A DNA stretch of 64,000 nt from Onchocerca volvulus (Eukaryota > Nematoda > Chromadorea > Rhabditida > Onchocercidae). The stretch lies in NCBI GenBank assembly GCA_000499405.2, contig HG738139.1, positions 690,564 through 754,563 on the forward strand, read 5' to 3'. This document shows positions 1 to 12,039 of this stretch, piece by piece; the stretch's first letter is position 1, and each line of letters begins with the position of its first letter. Position numbers and translations under genes: made by a program. A model generated the notes under the pieces. It was not told where the DNA came from, did no database searches, and saw only the letters and a program-made list of their open reading frames with translations.

Positions 1-103
1 CATCTGGAAGGTAAAAAATCGAAAATTTTTGGAAAAAAAAGAAAAGTTCACTGTTCTTTTCTCCCTAAATAATTGTATTAGTTATTGGGAGGTCTATGCT
101 TAC

Positions 104-1968
104 TGTCCAATTTACCGAACACGTTATTTTTGAAGGAACCAGAACCGTGTCGAATACCATAATCCATTGATTTCGTTCGACACTTTTCCTCACTGGATTT
201 AATCCGTATCCTGAGCTACCATTACATGATGATACAGAGCTTGTTTCGGAAATATATTAATTAAAGTTTTTTTTTTTCTTTCGAAAAATATCAATTGGTA
301 TCATTGTTTGAAAGGATTTAATTTTAATTTTAAACTTCTACAGTTCTACAATAATTAAATATATTATAATAATTAAAATAAACTAATAACGAATAAACGG
401 AAAAAAACTAGTAATCTAGCAACTAAGTATATCTGTTGATTAATATTTTTGAATATACAAATCAAATTAATCAAACTATTCAATTCCTACCAAACCAGTA
501 AATTAATTTTCATTAAGTAATTGACACGAATTAATTAAACAATGCAAATCAAATGGTCGGTATAATTTGGATAATATATAATGATGTAACTAAATAAAAA
601 CAGAATAGATTAAAATATATTAAATATGTCAACATAACATAACCAATGATTAGTATTCAACTAATTAAAAAGTTGGACTGATCGAAAATAATCTGCATTT
701 AAATAAGAACCAAATAAAGTTAGATAAAAATTAAATGTGTTAAGATCTAACGAAATTTTAAAGCAAAAATATTAATGCTACATACTGTTCGAGAAAAAAA
801 ATAGTATAAATGGAGATAACCAATACTACTTTTAAGTTTTAATTCGAAATTTTGAATGATTTTAATAAAAAAATTCATAACTTACTTCGATCAAATAAAT
901 AATTCACTTTGTTCATTACCACAACTATCCCTCTGTCGATTTTTTCTTTCTGATAGTGACAAAATAATGAGTTGCAATTCTGTTCTTCCGTTCTCACAGT
1001 TTCTTCTATTTTGATGTTTATTCACTTGGTAACGAACCTCAAACTTGGGTAATTAAACCTTTATTATGATTAATTTATAAATCAACATACGCAACAATTA
1101 TATTAACAATACAATCACGATAATATTATGAAGAGATTATAATGTAAAAGAGGGGGGAGATAGGTTTGGTAATGAAGAAGAATTAGTTTATCACCGGCTG
1201 GTCCACTCGACCGAGCTGATGGTAGCTTGTTGGTTGAAATGATTTTGTAATCAGGACCCCATCCCATTTTCTTCGTGGATGGAGGATCCTGGTACATTCC
1301 GTAGAGACAAGAAAGATCCTTTGTTGTCTCGGAAGCATGCGCCTTTGGTGCGCATGAGATTGTACTAGTAGTTAGCTGATGATAAGAAAGAGCTTTTTTA
1401 AGCTCATTAAGTGGATAGACAAAAACGATTCTACAATCAACTACATGAGATATGCAATGTAAAATTTTAAACAAAATAGGATCACTGATTTTTTTTTTTT
1501 TTTTCTTTTATCTCGCGATTTCAGCGACACCCTCCGAGTTGGTATCTCTTCGTACAGTCGTGGTGTTGATCATATTGTATTTGTAGTTGACAGTGAGAAA
1601 GTCGAAATGTTGTAGTGAATTGGCAATTTTTGCAGACTGTACTAAAATTAATATGATTATTTTACTGAATACTTAATAAATAACTGAGGGCATGTAAAAA
1701 AAAAAGATAATTATGAATTCCGAAATTTTTGTCCTAAAATATAGATTATATATTGAAATATTTGAAAAAATTATTCGCCCAAAAAACCGTATATGAATAT
1801 AACGAAAAAAGAAGTTTGTTCACGTTTTGAAAGAGCAATAGGGCGTGCAAATGAAATATATAAAAAATTATGTGATTACAGCAATTGTCGCCAATCTTCT
1901 TAACCATGACAATGATTAAGAGTTCCTGCTTCTTGTTGCATTGTTATCCGTAATTTTGCGGCATCAAA
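104..1968 (-). CDS. Unrecognised protein, 3' part of a multi-exon gene leaving the left edge
   Basis: Five exons can be chained on the minus strand with matching phases: 1905-1968, 1531-1636, 1195-1430, 886-1005 and 104-210. The last ends at a good donor (GTAAGC). A T-rich acceptor ending at position 4 (CTTCCAG before ATG) shows the gene continues off the left edge. The exons are G+C-richer than their surroundings. The deduced protein has Cys clusters near its start (CHVCKNC, then C spaced residues), a stretch reading GMYQDPPSTKKMGWGPDY, and a later segment with RGIVVVMNKVNYLFD. I do not recognise the family and found no start codon. The donor of the 1531 exon is weak. The opposite strand of 1260-1640 also has open, protein-like stretches behind good acceptors, so the strand is not beyond doubt. 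Confidence 0.45.
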
Positions 1969-2081
1969 CTTGATAATTGAACTTTTATTATGAAAAATTA
2001 GAAAACACAACAAGCAAGCAACAATTATAAATTAATTATATCAATAAAACAATTTAAATGATGATTATATAAACGAAAGGT

Positions 2082-2143
2082 ACAATGCGAATACGCGGGA
2101 AATCCAATACCCCAGCCAAACAATCCAATCGCACTCGTTTTTC

Positions 2144-2194
<51 letters not shown>

Positions 2195-5100
2195 TCCAAT
2201 CTTTAAAATGATCCACAAGGAAGCGTCTCCATGGCATATAAAAGTTTAAGCTATTTGAAAGGACCATAAAATAAGCTAAATCTATTTGACAAAGCCACAG
2301 AAAACAAAATTATTTGATTTGAAACAAAGAAATAATTTCGCACAACTATAAGAAGTTACAAAATCATTGCAGTTGAAACAAATCACTTTTCTCTGATACT
2401 TCTCTCTATTTCAGCGACAACAATTTATTTTTTGAAATTCTGTAAATGTTTAGATGTTCGCTTCCTGGAAATCATTCTTCTGATGTAAAATAGATCGCGA
2501 TTTAGCGGAAGAAATGAAAAGTACGCGAAATAGCTCAATTCTATTGAACGAAAAGGGTGTTTAAGCATCAACTGAATAATCCATCAAACGCGTTAATGCT
2601 AAATTGTTACGCTCACCAATTTGAATCTTAAACCGAAATTTTTGAAAAAAACAAAACTTCCTGATTTTTCCAGGATTTAAAATTTGAAGCTTTTCAAGCG
2701 AAATATAATTGAACTTGATAGTTAAGAAAAAGTTTCGAAAACCAAAAATGGTTGAATAAAAAAGTAATATGTATTATATTTAAGCCTCAATAATTTATGC
2801 TCAGTTTCATTTCTGAGAATTTGAAAATCAAAAAAAAAAAAAGCAAAACAAAATTAATTTGTTTGCATTCTAACCTTTCAAGAAATTATGATAAAGATTA
2901 TAGTATGCACGAAGTATAAAGCTATAAAAAATTATGGAGCTAAAATAGGAAAACAAGGCAAAAAATTTTCTTTACTATTAATTTGGCAGTTGATTAATTA
3001 TAACATCAGTAACATTTGAGAAGAATGTTCTTTGACAAATAAATGGTGTATCCATTTAATGTTTTCAGAAACACTGAAAAGAATGATCGATTAAAATCCG
3101 TATTTGATAAGCCAGCTGTGATCAATTCAATGATTCCCAAATCAAGCTGGTAATGATAATAGCAAATATCAATTTAAAATAATTATCATTACTTTTACTT
3201 TTTCATTTTTTCAAAGCATTACAAAATGATCGTTGCTTAAACACACAGCTGTGATTTGGAAGGTCTTTTTAGAAAGAGTCAAACACTGTATTTTTTTTGG
3301 CTTAATCTGCATAAGTTAGTAATTTATATTAAGTTTTTCTGTCAATATGATCATCTTTCGAGAAAATCGACGAATATTTTGCAATGAATGTTAACTATCG
3401 GTAATTTCAAGAAAGAGCCAGAATTATTCTCAGTAATTTCAAGCAAGCAAAGAAATGTTCTTTCTTGTTAAATAATAATACATCAAATAGGCTTGAAATT
3501 TACCTAAATTGATCAAAATGGAAAAATTATACTGAATGTTTTAATATTTGATTGCTTGCTCTAACAATACTCACATTTTTTGAAAAAAAGGAAGAAGTTT
3601 TTTCCGGAAAATGAATCATATGAGTAACCAGAAAGGTTTGGTCTATTTTATGGTGTTCTCAATTGCATTTACTTTTTATCAGCATGAAACCTTAATTAAA
3701 TATTGTTGACATTTCAACCATTGTTTTTGATTACAAAAAATATGCATTAATTTGCAAAGCACTTCTTTATGCTTAATTAACCTTACCATTCTAGTTTTCA
3801 TTTGTTTAACAGCAAGAATAATTTATTGAAAAAATTTTTCATATTTAATGAGCACATTTGTTTAATTTGTTCTTTCATGCTGAACTTCAATTTATCAAAA
3901 AAAATTTTTCAGTTTAATTTGAATAATTTATGAAAATTCTACACCATTTTTCTAATTAGAATTATCAAAAGAAATTCCATATTTTGAAATTTTTATAGTT
4001 CTATTTTTTATATTAATTCGGTTTGGAATCTTCACATGCTTTAGTTTAATTATTTTGTTGGCTTAAAAAATTTTAAAGTTTCGATTGTCATTAATTAAAT
4101 TTGAGACCAATTCCAATCAATTTCTTTAGATCTAGTTGGAGAGAAAAAATAAATTGGCATTTTGATTATTATTAATCAAATTAAGTAGTATTTTTGACTA
4201 ATTTAACAAAGTTAACGAACAGAATGACTGGAAATTTTAAAACATATAGCTATTGCAATTAGAAGATTTATTCCAGACAATCAAAATTGTAGTTTCTGCA
4301 TAAAGAACAAAAGGAAACTATAAAAAATTGAAATTAGAAAAAAAGAACGACTTAATACCGGAACTACCTATTAATCCTACGGGAGTAAAATAATTGTGGA
4401 TTTTGCTATAATAAATTTCTCTTGGTTGATTTAAATGAATTAAGGATAGAAGATGTAAATTATAATAGCAAGATTAAAAATGGTTGGAAGTGATTGATTT
4501 TAAATTAATTGAAAAAATTATCAAAATAACATTCAATAATACAGCTAAATTAATTAGAAATAGTAGTAATAATCAGAAATACGATTAATCAAAAACAAAA
4601 GTAGTAATCGGAAAAATATGGATAAATTTGATGTTAAATATAATTGCGATGATTTGGATTGATATGGAAAAGTAGGCAGTCTTGATAATCAAATAATCAC
4701 TGCACTGGAAATGATAAAAGTTAAATTGAACGAAGATAGTATTGTATTAGGAACAAAGCATGCTTGAGGATTTTTCACAAATCTATCTTAAAGTTTTTCA
4801 TTCTCGGATTTCAATCTATTTTTCACAAATCAATTTCTTTCATCTAATTTTAATAATGTTGATAAATGATTATGGTTAAGTAGTATCGAATATTTAGAAG
4901 ATATGAAATAATAAAATCAAAAAGAAAAAGTGTTGCATATTACCATACTTATAATTGCTGACATTTTTATCAGCTAACCGAATAAAAATTAGGCATTATT
5001 CGAAAAAAAAGCTAAAATATAGTTTATAGAATGACCAGATTGTCCGATACCCAGTAATTTGTTTTTATTTTCTTTCCTGATCATAAGAATTTTTCATTTT

Positions 5101-6591
5101 TCTTGATCGTAAAAAAATTTCTTTTTATAAATAAATTATATCTAGCAGTATTTATTAAAGTCGCCATAAATTATTTGAGATTTAATTAGACAAACTGTTT
5201 CCAAAGAGATAAAAATTTGTAAAAGAGAAATAGAAAGAGATTAAAATAAATTTATTTATTTGCAATATTTGAATTTTTGTAGTGAAAAATTGATAATTGA
5301 TTTAAAAAAATTGCAATATGCTATTTTTTATTAGTTTGATAATCTCTTTTCATAAATGGAAAATAATTCAAGCATGTACAATGAATATTCTTTTATGCTG
5401 AAAACATTAACTGTGTCGAAAAATTAATTTAAATACTGAAAAGAATTTTAACAGTAAATTTCCAGTTTAGAAAGTTACTGAAAGAAAGAATTATAATTAT
5501 GATAAACTTGCTGAAATGTTTCTTTTTTCCTTGTTGCAAGAATAAAGGATAAAAATATGAAACTTGAATTTTATGAAATTTGAACAAAAATGGGTCAAAA
5601 ATTCCATGATCTTTCATTTTTTTTATTAGTTTAAAATGTATGGAGAAAAAAAGAAGCTCGAATTTTTGAAATGATTTACTTCTCTAAACATTCATTGTTT
5701 TTGAAATTGTTTGGTCCTATTTCTTCCTAATTTATGTCTATTATATGTGAAAACTTTTTCCAATTTTGTAGCATAAATTTATTTGAAATTGAGTACTACA
5801 ACAATTTTTAATAAATTTCTTTCTGACTGGATGCAGAAAAATGTTTAAACCCAGATAGTTGTAAAATTTCTTAAATTATTCAAAATCAATTTTCATATTT
5901 TAATATCATCCATTTTTTAGATTTTGTTATATTTTCATTATTTTATTGTCTAGTTTTGTATTTTTTTAAGATTTTTATCTCCAATTTTGAATTGAATATT
6001 CATTCAAGAAGATTCAACGATTTGATATTACAGAGATTAAGAAAATTTTCGAATTTTTTTCTCGACTGCTTTATACTAATTATTTCCCAAACTAATTGGC
6101 AATTTGAATAAATACGATGCAATTAAAGTGTTTGCCCTAATTTTCTCTCATTTTTAATTTCATAATCGAATATGTGAATGTAACAGTGACATGTGAAACA
6201 AAAACTAGAAAATTTTATTATTATTTAAACAATTGCAGCGATCAATTGCGAAATATTTTCTAACAATAAAATTTTTTTTCAAGAAAGATTAGAAAAGCAA
6301 TGAAAAAAGTTACAAGAGTTTGAAAGTTATTTATAATAGAATAAATATGATACTACGGTAATTTATCGATGATGATCATATTCTATTTTATGTCAATGGT
6401 AGCGTCAAATTTAAAGCTATATAACAAAATCAATTATGAAATTATATAACAAAATAAATTACAAAACTACTTAGCAAACAAATTGCGAAACTATTTAACA
6501 TATAAATCACAAAACTATTTAACAAAATATTGAAGAATTTTTTTTGTTGAAGTCATTCACTCGCATCAATAATGCGGTTAGCAAAATTCTT
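2082..6591. other. AT-rich stretch without a recognisable gene; long T tract
   Basis: No exon could be supported over about 4.5 kb. A T tract of roughly 45 bases lies at 2147-2192. A short G+C-richer island (2085-2146) beside it is open on both strands but has no matching splice sites. Many short A and T runs occur, as expected for filarial intergenic or intronic DNA. Upstream exons of the gene at 0.1-2.0 kb could still be hidden here. Confidence 0.5.
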
Positions 6592-7862
6592 CTAGGGATG
6601 ATTTTCTTTGTCCGAATCATTCGAAGAATAAATTCCCGAATCTTTTAAATTTTCTTTCTTCTGACGTCGATGCCGAATTTCAGCTCTGATCAAGTTCTAT
6701 AATTTTAGAAAAAAAATGATTAAAAGCAGTTAAACTGCAAAAAAATCAAAAAAAAAAGTGATATTGCAGATTACATTACATGCAATTCTAACTTTTGAAC
6801 AAATCATTATTTTAATCTAAATTTCGCTTATTATATTTTAGAAATAACTAACGAATTCCAACAACCATCTTCTCATTTCGTCTTCTTCTTCGTTACGTCG
6901 TTTTCGTGCATCACAAGGGCAGTTACGTGAACAGTGCGGCGTTGACGTAAAACTTCTTTGATGCAGAGGTGGTTCGGGACGCCTGCATTTTGATGCTTCT
7001 GGTGTTCTGCTTCCAGGATGCTGCTCGATTCCCTTCATTGACATCTTATTAAATCTTACGAGAAGTACAGATATGACACTATGAATGACTTCTATTTTTT
7101 TTTAGTAATAAATCTAGGCAATACTTGGATTCTATTTAACTCGAAACTCCTTCCTACCTCAGGGATTTTGATGGTCAGTGCTCCGCCTTCAATTTGTTTT
7201 CAAGCGATAACATTTGATCGTCATATATATTTACTCAAATCGTTGATCCAAAGAAGGAGGAGATAATGTCCATCTGCTTGATGAAAGGAAGTTAAATTGT
7301 CGTTCAACTAACAGATATAGCGATTATGACTTGATCTTTTGACCAGAAGAGTTCTTGAAATCGTCAAATATAATTAACTCATCGTGAATTTTGTGATCTT
7401 CTGGATGATGGATTACAATGGTAGAAACTATAACTGCTGCAATATGAAGAAATATGAAGTGACTTCAAATATTCTCTTCATGGGAATTTACATTTAATTA
7501 GGCAGATTTGAAATATGGAACAAGTATTTAAATACTAAATATTATCAATGCATTCATTTATATCGTCTGAAAATCACCAAAAAAAAAAAAAAAAAAGAAA
7601 AGAAAACACAAATCGAAGACTGCAAAATATCATAAACATCGCATGAATAATTGATTATAGCTCAATTTCCCAAAAGGGTTGATTTTCTTCATTTATTCAT
7701 TAAATTAATAGTGGTTTTGGAACCAAAACTATGAAAGTTTTGATAAGAGATTTTGAGAAAATGAATTACTAATTCAATGCTATCATCTTTGACCGCTTTT
7801 TTAGCCATTTCAAATAAAACTGGAACTGACATTAGAAGCAAAGTATATCCCATAAAGCAATC
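6592..7862 (-). CDS. Unrecognised protein, 3' part of a multi-exon gene
   Basis: Six exons join in phase on the minus strand: 7730-7862, 7344-7436, 7235-7276, 7158-7186, 6853-7044 and 6592-6696, where it stops. They give about 197 residues. The last two are the firmest: a 64-codon exon ending at donor GTTAGT, then a T-rich acceptor and a 34-codon tail ending KENHP. Visible parts are a hydrophobic helix near the start (GYTLLLMSVPVLF), an acidic/His segment (IHHPEDHKIHDELIIFDDF), a Pro/Arg/Cys-rich middle, and a highly charged stretch (RKRRNEEEDEMRRW) that may form a coiled coil. A start at the ATG at 7044 alone would give a 98-residue protein. I do not recognise the family. The two smallest exons are the least certain, and exons further upstream are likely. 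Confidence 0.5.
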
Positions 7863-8196
7863 CTATTAAAGGCATGATGACAAAAGTGATACTGATTTGC
7901 TTACTGAAGAAATAATCGAAAATTATCGAATTTTCGGGAGTTTGGAAATTCATAACTTTCTTTAGCGACTTTCACTTTTATATAATATATAAATATAAAT
8001 TCTGTCCACAAATTTCCCCTTGAAAAATTTTTTTCTCGAAAATAAAACTTTCTCCAAATCTACTGAAAAAAGAGAGAGAGAAGGAAAATAGAGGTCTATT
8101 TCATCTAACAGATTTTTATTTTAAAATAAAAATTTTAAGCATAAAAAATAGGAATCAAGAAGTTTTTATTTTCTAATTAGAAGTAAAAAAGAAAAA

Positions 8197-8427
8197 AAAA
8201 AAAGAAGTGTCAAAATTACGACCTAACAAAAATAACAAAGTTCCAACCAAAATAGGCAAATAAGAAGTTGAAACAAACATACTAATTTGATCAAAAATCA
8301 CGTCGTAGAACATTACTATAAAATTAATAGCTCCTAATAAAGAACCAGTACTTACAGTATTCAAACCTAAAACTATAGTATCTAAAGACAATTCTGATTG
8401 ACCTTCAACTCTAGAATTTGATAGAAA
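8197..8427 (-). pseudogene. cox1: NUMT: decayed fragment of mitochondrial cox1
   Basis: The minus strand encodes a 77-residue stretch that follows the middle of filarial COX1: VEGQSELSLDTIVLGL, then GSLLGAINF, DQISMFV and finally LLFLLGRNFDTSFF. Relative to the family, the part between GAINF and DQISMFV is altered and several residues are missing before LLFLL. A mid-fragment of a 12-helix mitochondrial enzyme with such changes, flanked by ordinary AT-rich nuclear sequence, is a nuclear copy of mitochondrial DNA and not a working gene. It sits about 330 bp upstream of the nearest exon of the gene at 6.6-7.9 kb. The match is from memory of COX1, not from an alignment. Confidence 0.75.
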
Positions 8428-8449
8428 GTTTCGTTTCCTAAACAAAAAT

Positions 8450-9970
8450 TTTGATTCTAAATAAAAAATGCATATCCCATAAAAAAAACTAATTTCATTA
8501 TGATAAAAAATTCTAAAAATTTCACACGAAAATTGAAATTAAAATTCAAATTAAAGTGGTACCAAAATCTTAAAATAGCTTCCAGCAATCAAATCTGTAT
8601 TGCTTTTTTGCAGGTGAAAATATTTCACGACTAATATTTATCTAAAATACTTCTGGAAAAATTCATTGAGTTTTACAAATTGTGATTACTCAAAATATAT
8701 AAATTGCAATTAATTCAGTTGTTAAAATTAAATATGAGTTTCACGATACAGAATATAAATACATGAATTTTATAAATAAATTTCTCCAAATTTTATTGGT
8801 AATCCTGTTGCATCATTAAGCTATGCTACTCGCTCAGTGATAGAAAATTTAAAAAATTTTGAAGTGTGTGATTTAATTTCTAATTTCTTTGTCATTCATC
8901 TCACCAAATCATAAATCTAACATAATGAAAAGACTTTAAAAATCTCTTAATACGATCAGAATTCGACCCTTTTATTGCAATTTAAACGATTTGAATTCTG
9001 AAAATTTTTTAAAAAACTTCGCAAGTCTACTCTAACCTTCCAATAACCAGAGAAGTTTTTTTTTATTTGAATTGAATTTTTATCGCTATTGATCAATAAA
9101 TTATAAATATTCATCTCAAATAAATGGATTCCTCTTCTCATATTATATTCTAATTTGAGAAAAATAGTTAAACCTATTAGAGCAAAAGAAGAAAGTTAAA
9201 TAACACTAGTTAATAATGAGCTACAAATCTGATTTATCTGAATAAATGCCGAATATTTTCATTTTAACCTATTTATTTATCCATTTAAATTCATTTTCTG
9301 TTGAGTTCATTAATTGCTTTTATACTAGCGATATCGAACACCGACAGCGGCTACTTTTGAACATTTCATTTATTTTTTTCAAGAGTTCAAAGACAAATGC
9401 CGCGATTAGTTCAATTTTAATCTAAAAAGTTCTTCAAAATCTGGAAAAAATTTCCTAATTGTACAAGAAATTTTCATATCAGTAGTTCATGGTAGTATCA
9501 AAACATATATGAAAAATTTTTTGATAAAATAGATAAAAAAAAATTTCTGCTTATAAATTTTGAATTTTTTCGATAAGATTTTGTGTTCAAACGTAATTAG
9601 ATGGTAAATTATGATTATCTGGTGACCTATTTTCCATCATTCATTCTACTTTTTTTTTTTTTTTTTTTAATCGTTTTAATCGCTGACCTCTACTTGGGAA
9701 AATCTTCAAATCAATAAAATATCTTGCTTTAATATTTTGATCCGTTACGTACATACCTTTTTCTTGATAGAAATTTCAATTATATGCAAAAATTTTATGA
9801 ATTTCATGAAATTTATTGAGATATTGTTAAGATGCAATTAGTGTGAATAGATAAAAGTGTTTCTTTATAAACTACAAAAATTATAAATAAATTTTTTAAA
9901 GATTTTATGAATTGAAATAAAGTCAAATACTGCTGATTAATGGAACGGAAATTCCGGCATCGATTCCGTA
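8450..9970. other. AT-rich stretch, nothing recognised
   Basis: No exon, RNA gene or repeat unit could be supported here apart from short homopolymer runs (for example the T run at 9651-9668). Confidence 0.5.
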
Positions 9971-9980
9971 TTGCTTTCTA

Positions 9981-10201
9981 TTACGACAGTTTTACTTTGA
10001 AATGCCTAAACTGCGATTTTGTTACTCTAAATTGCGATTGCAAATGCATTCAAATCAAAAATAAAATATTTAGGTCAAGAATTTCGAAATCGTTTTTTCT
10101 CACAGGTTAATTAGCAACCATACCTTAGACTTACTTTCTTCTTTTTTCAAGAAATTGTAAATCATTGAGAAACATTGTCTCGTCAACATGAAATGTCACT
10201 T
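9981..10201 (-). CDS. Possible small gene or gene fragment (two in-phase exons)
   Basis: An exon at 10135-10201 lies between an acceptor (ATATGCAG) and a strong donor (GTAAGT) and encodes VTFHVDETMFLNDLQFLEKR. It joins in phase to 9981-10026 (VTKSQFRHFKVKLS, then stop). Just upstream (10220-10310) the same strand has a further G+C-richer open stretch (NPFDIIENGLFCNRTT), but the 22-base gap between its donor and the next acceptor is too short for an intron, so the 5' structure is unclear. The plus strand is also open here for 77 codons (10188-10421). No family recognised. Confidence 0.3.
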
Positions 10202-11285
10202 CTGCATATTATCCCATAATTACCTGTCGTGCGATTGCAAAACAATCCATTTTCAATTATATCGAATGGATTTGTCGGCGCACTTTTGTTTTGGGCACAT
10301 CGAGAATTTAGTCAAAACGATTAATTTCAATTTTAGAAATTGGAAAGTTATCAGAAATCAAAAATGTAATGAATTAAATTGTTGCTTATTTTCGACTTCA
10401 TTCCAATTAAATTCCGATTAACAGCAAAATCTTTTTATTTTTGCAAATTGTTTACTGTTTGTTGATTACTTATAACTTTTGCAAGTACTTCATTTTATCA
10501 ACTCAATCAGACAAAGATCATTTTATGAATCAAAATGATTGATTCTACAAGCACTGTCGTTAAAATCAGAAATAAAATGACATATTCTAAAAACATCTGT
10601 TTATCAACAATTTTGGATCGATCTCTGTTTTTTTATCTATGCATTCACTCAAGATAACAATTCAATTAATTCGTATTTAATCCTACTAAGTTTGTTTGAA
10701 TTTTAAAAAAAATTTTGACTTAAGAAATGAATGAAGATGTTCAAGAATTTCATTATGATTCATTATATTTAATAATGAAAATAATGCAAATTATTTTCTA
10801 AATTTCTTCTACTTCCGTGCTCCATACTTTATTCATTACTTGATTGCATACACTTCTGCTCACTGAAGTCATTCCTATATATCTTATCAATTTATCGAAC
10901 TATTTCATTCAACTAAATAAATATTCATTTTGATGTATTTTCCCGATGATATCATTATTATATTTAAGAATTGATATATTTGTAACATATTCAGTCAAAT
11001 ATAAGAAGTTAAACTGAGAAAAAAGTACAAAATGTTTTTGTTTACAATCTTAGTTACTGCCCAAATCATACATTGTAATTCATCCTTAAAGTGCCCATAA
11101 AATTTGTTGGAAATCATACTTTATAACCTTTCAATAAATCTTATAGTTTGGAAGTATGGTCATAAATTTGTAACTGACAGATAAATAATGACTTGATTAG
11201 TTTAAAACAGAATTCCACTGAAGCAAATAAATAAATATAGAATATACTTTATGTATATTTTAAATGACATTTTTAGGAATCATTA

Positions 11286-11335
11286 TATATATTTATTTAT
11301 TTGTTTATTTATTTATTTATTTATTTATTTATTGT
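11286..11335. repeat. (TTTA)n simple repeat
   Basis: About 50 bases of tandem TTTA/TTTG units in an AT-rich intergenic stretch between 10.3 and 12.0 kb. Nothing else was recognised in that stretch. Confidence 0.85.
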
Positions 11336-12039
11336 TAGATTGATGCAATTAAATGATTCAATTTTTTTTATTGCAAAATCAGAGAATTAAATACAGGGAA
11401 CTGAATATAAAAATCGAACTAAATAATGAATCATATACCATATATAAGTTATGATTGGAAAGAATGACCGAATAGTAGGACATGTGGAAATTTGAACAAA
11501 GAATATAGGAAATAAAAAAAAATCAAAAATAGGGAATAAAAAAGTTGAAATTATTTCAGTATTCTAAAAAATATAATTATTACATTATCTGAACAAAATA
11601 GGGAGAAAATAAATTAAACTTAACACTAAATCTACTAATTTTAAGCATACTTTTGTTAAAGAATTTTGATTATATTTGTAGCGTATGTTAATCTAGAATG
11701 ATAATTATGCCTTGAAAAAATATAAAATTGGTAATTCATAATATATGAATATGGACATACCGAACAAATGATATAATCAAAAATATTAGTAAATGGCTGA
11801 AGATTCAGATCAAATATATGACTGAATATTCTTATTATGATGATGAAAGATGAAAGATTGTTTTTCTCTATTATTAAAAAATTTACATGTAACATAGCAG
11901 TTTCATTCATTCGTACGATAAGGGTTCGAACAAGAATTGAATATACAGCTACACGAACAACATATGATGACGACCATTTTTTGAGTAAATTATGAATCAA
12001 TACGTTGGAAGTGAATTATTATGAAGCAAACTGCAAGCA

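Noticed and set aside
2025..2267. Frame with a long poly-Lys stretch
   Set aside because: The Lys run is the translation of the ~45-base T tract; flanking open parts lack splice sites.
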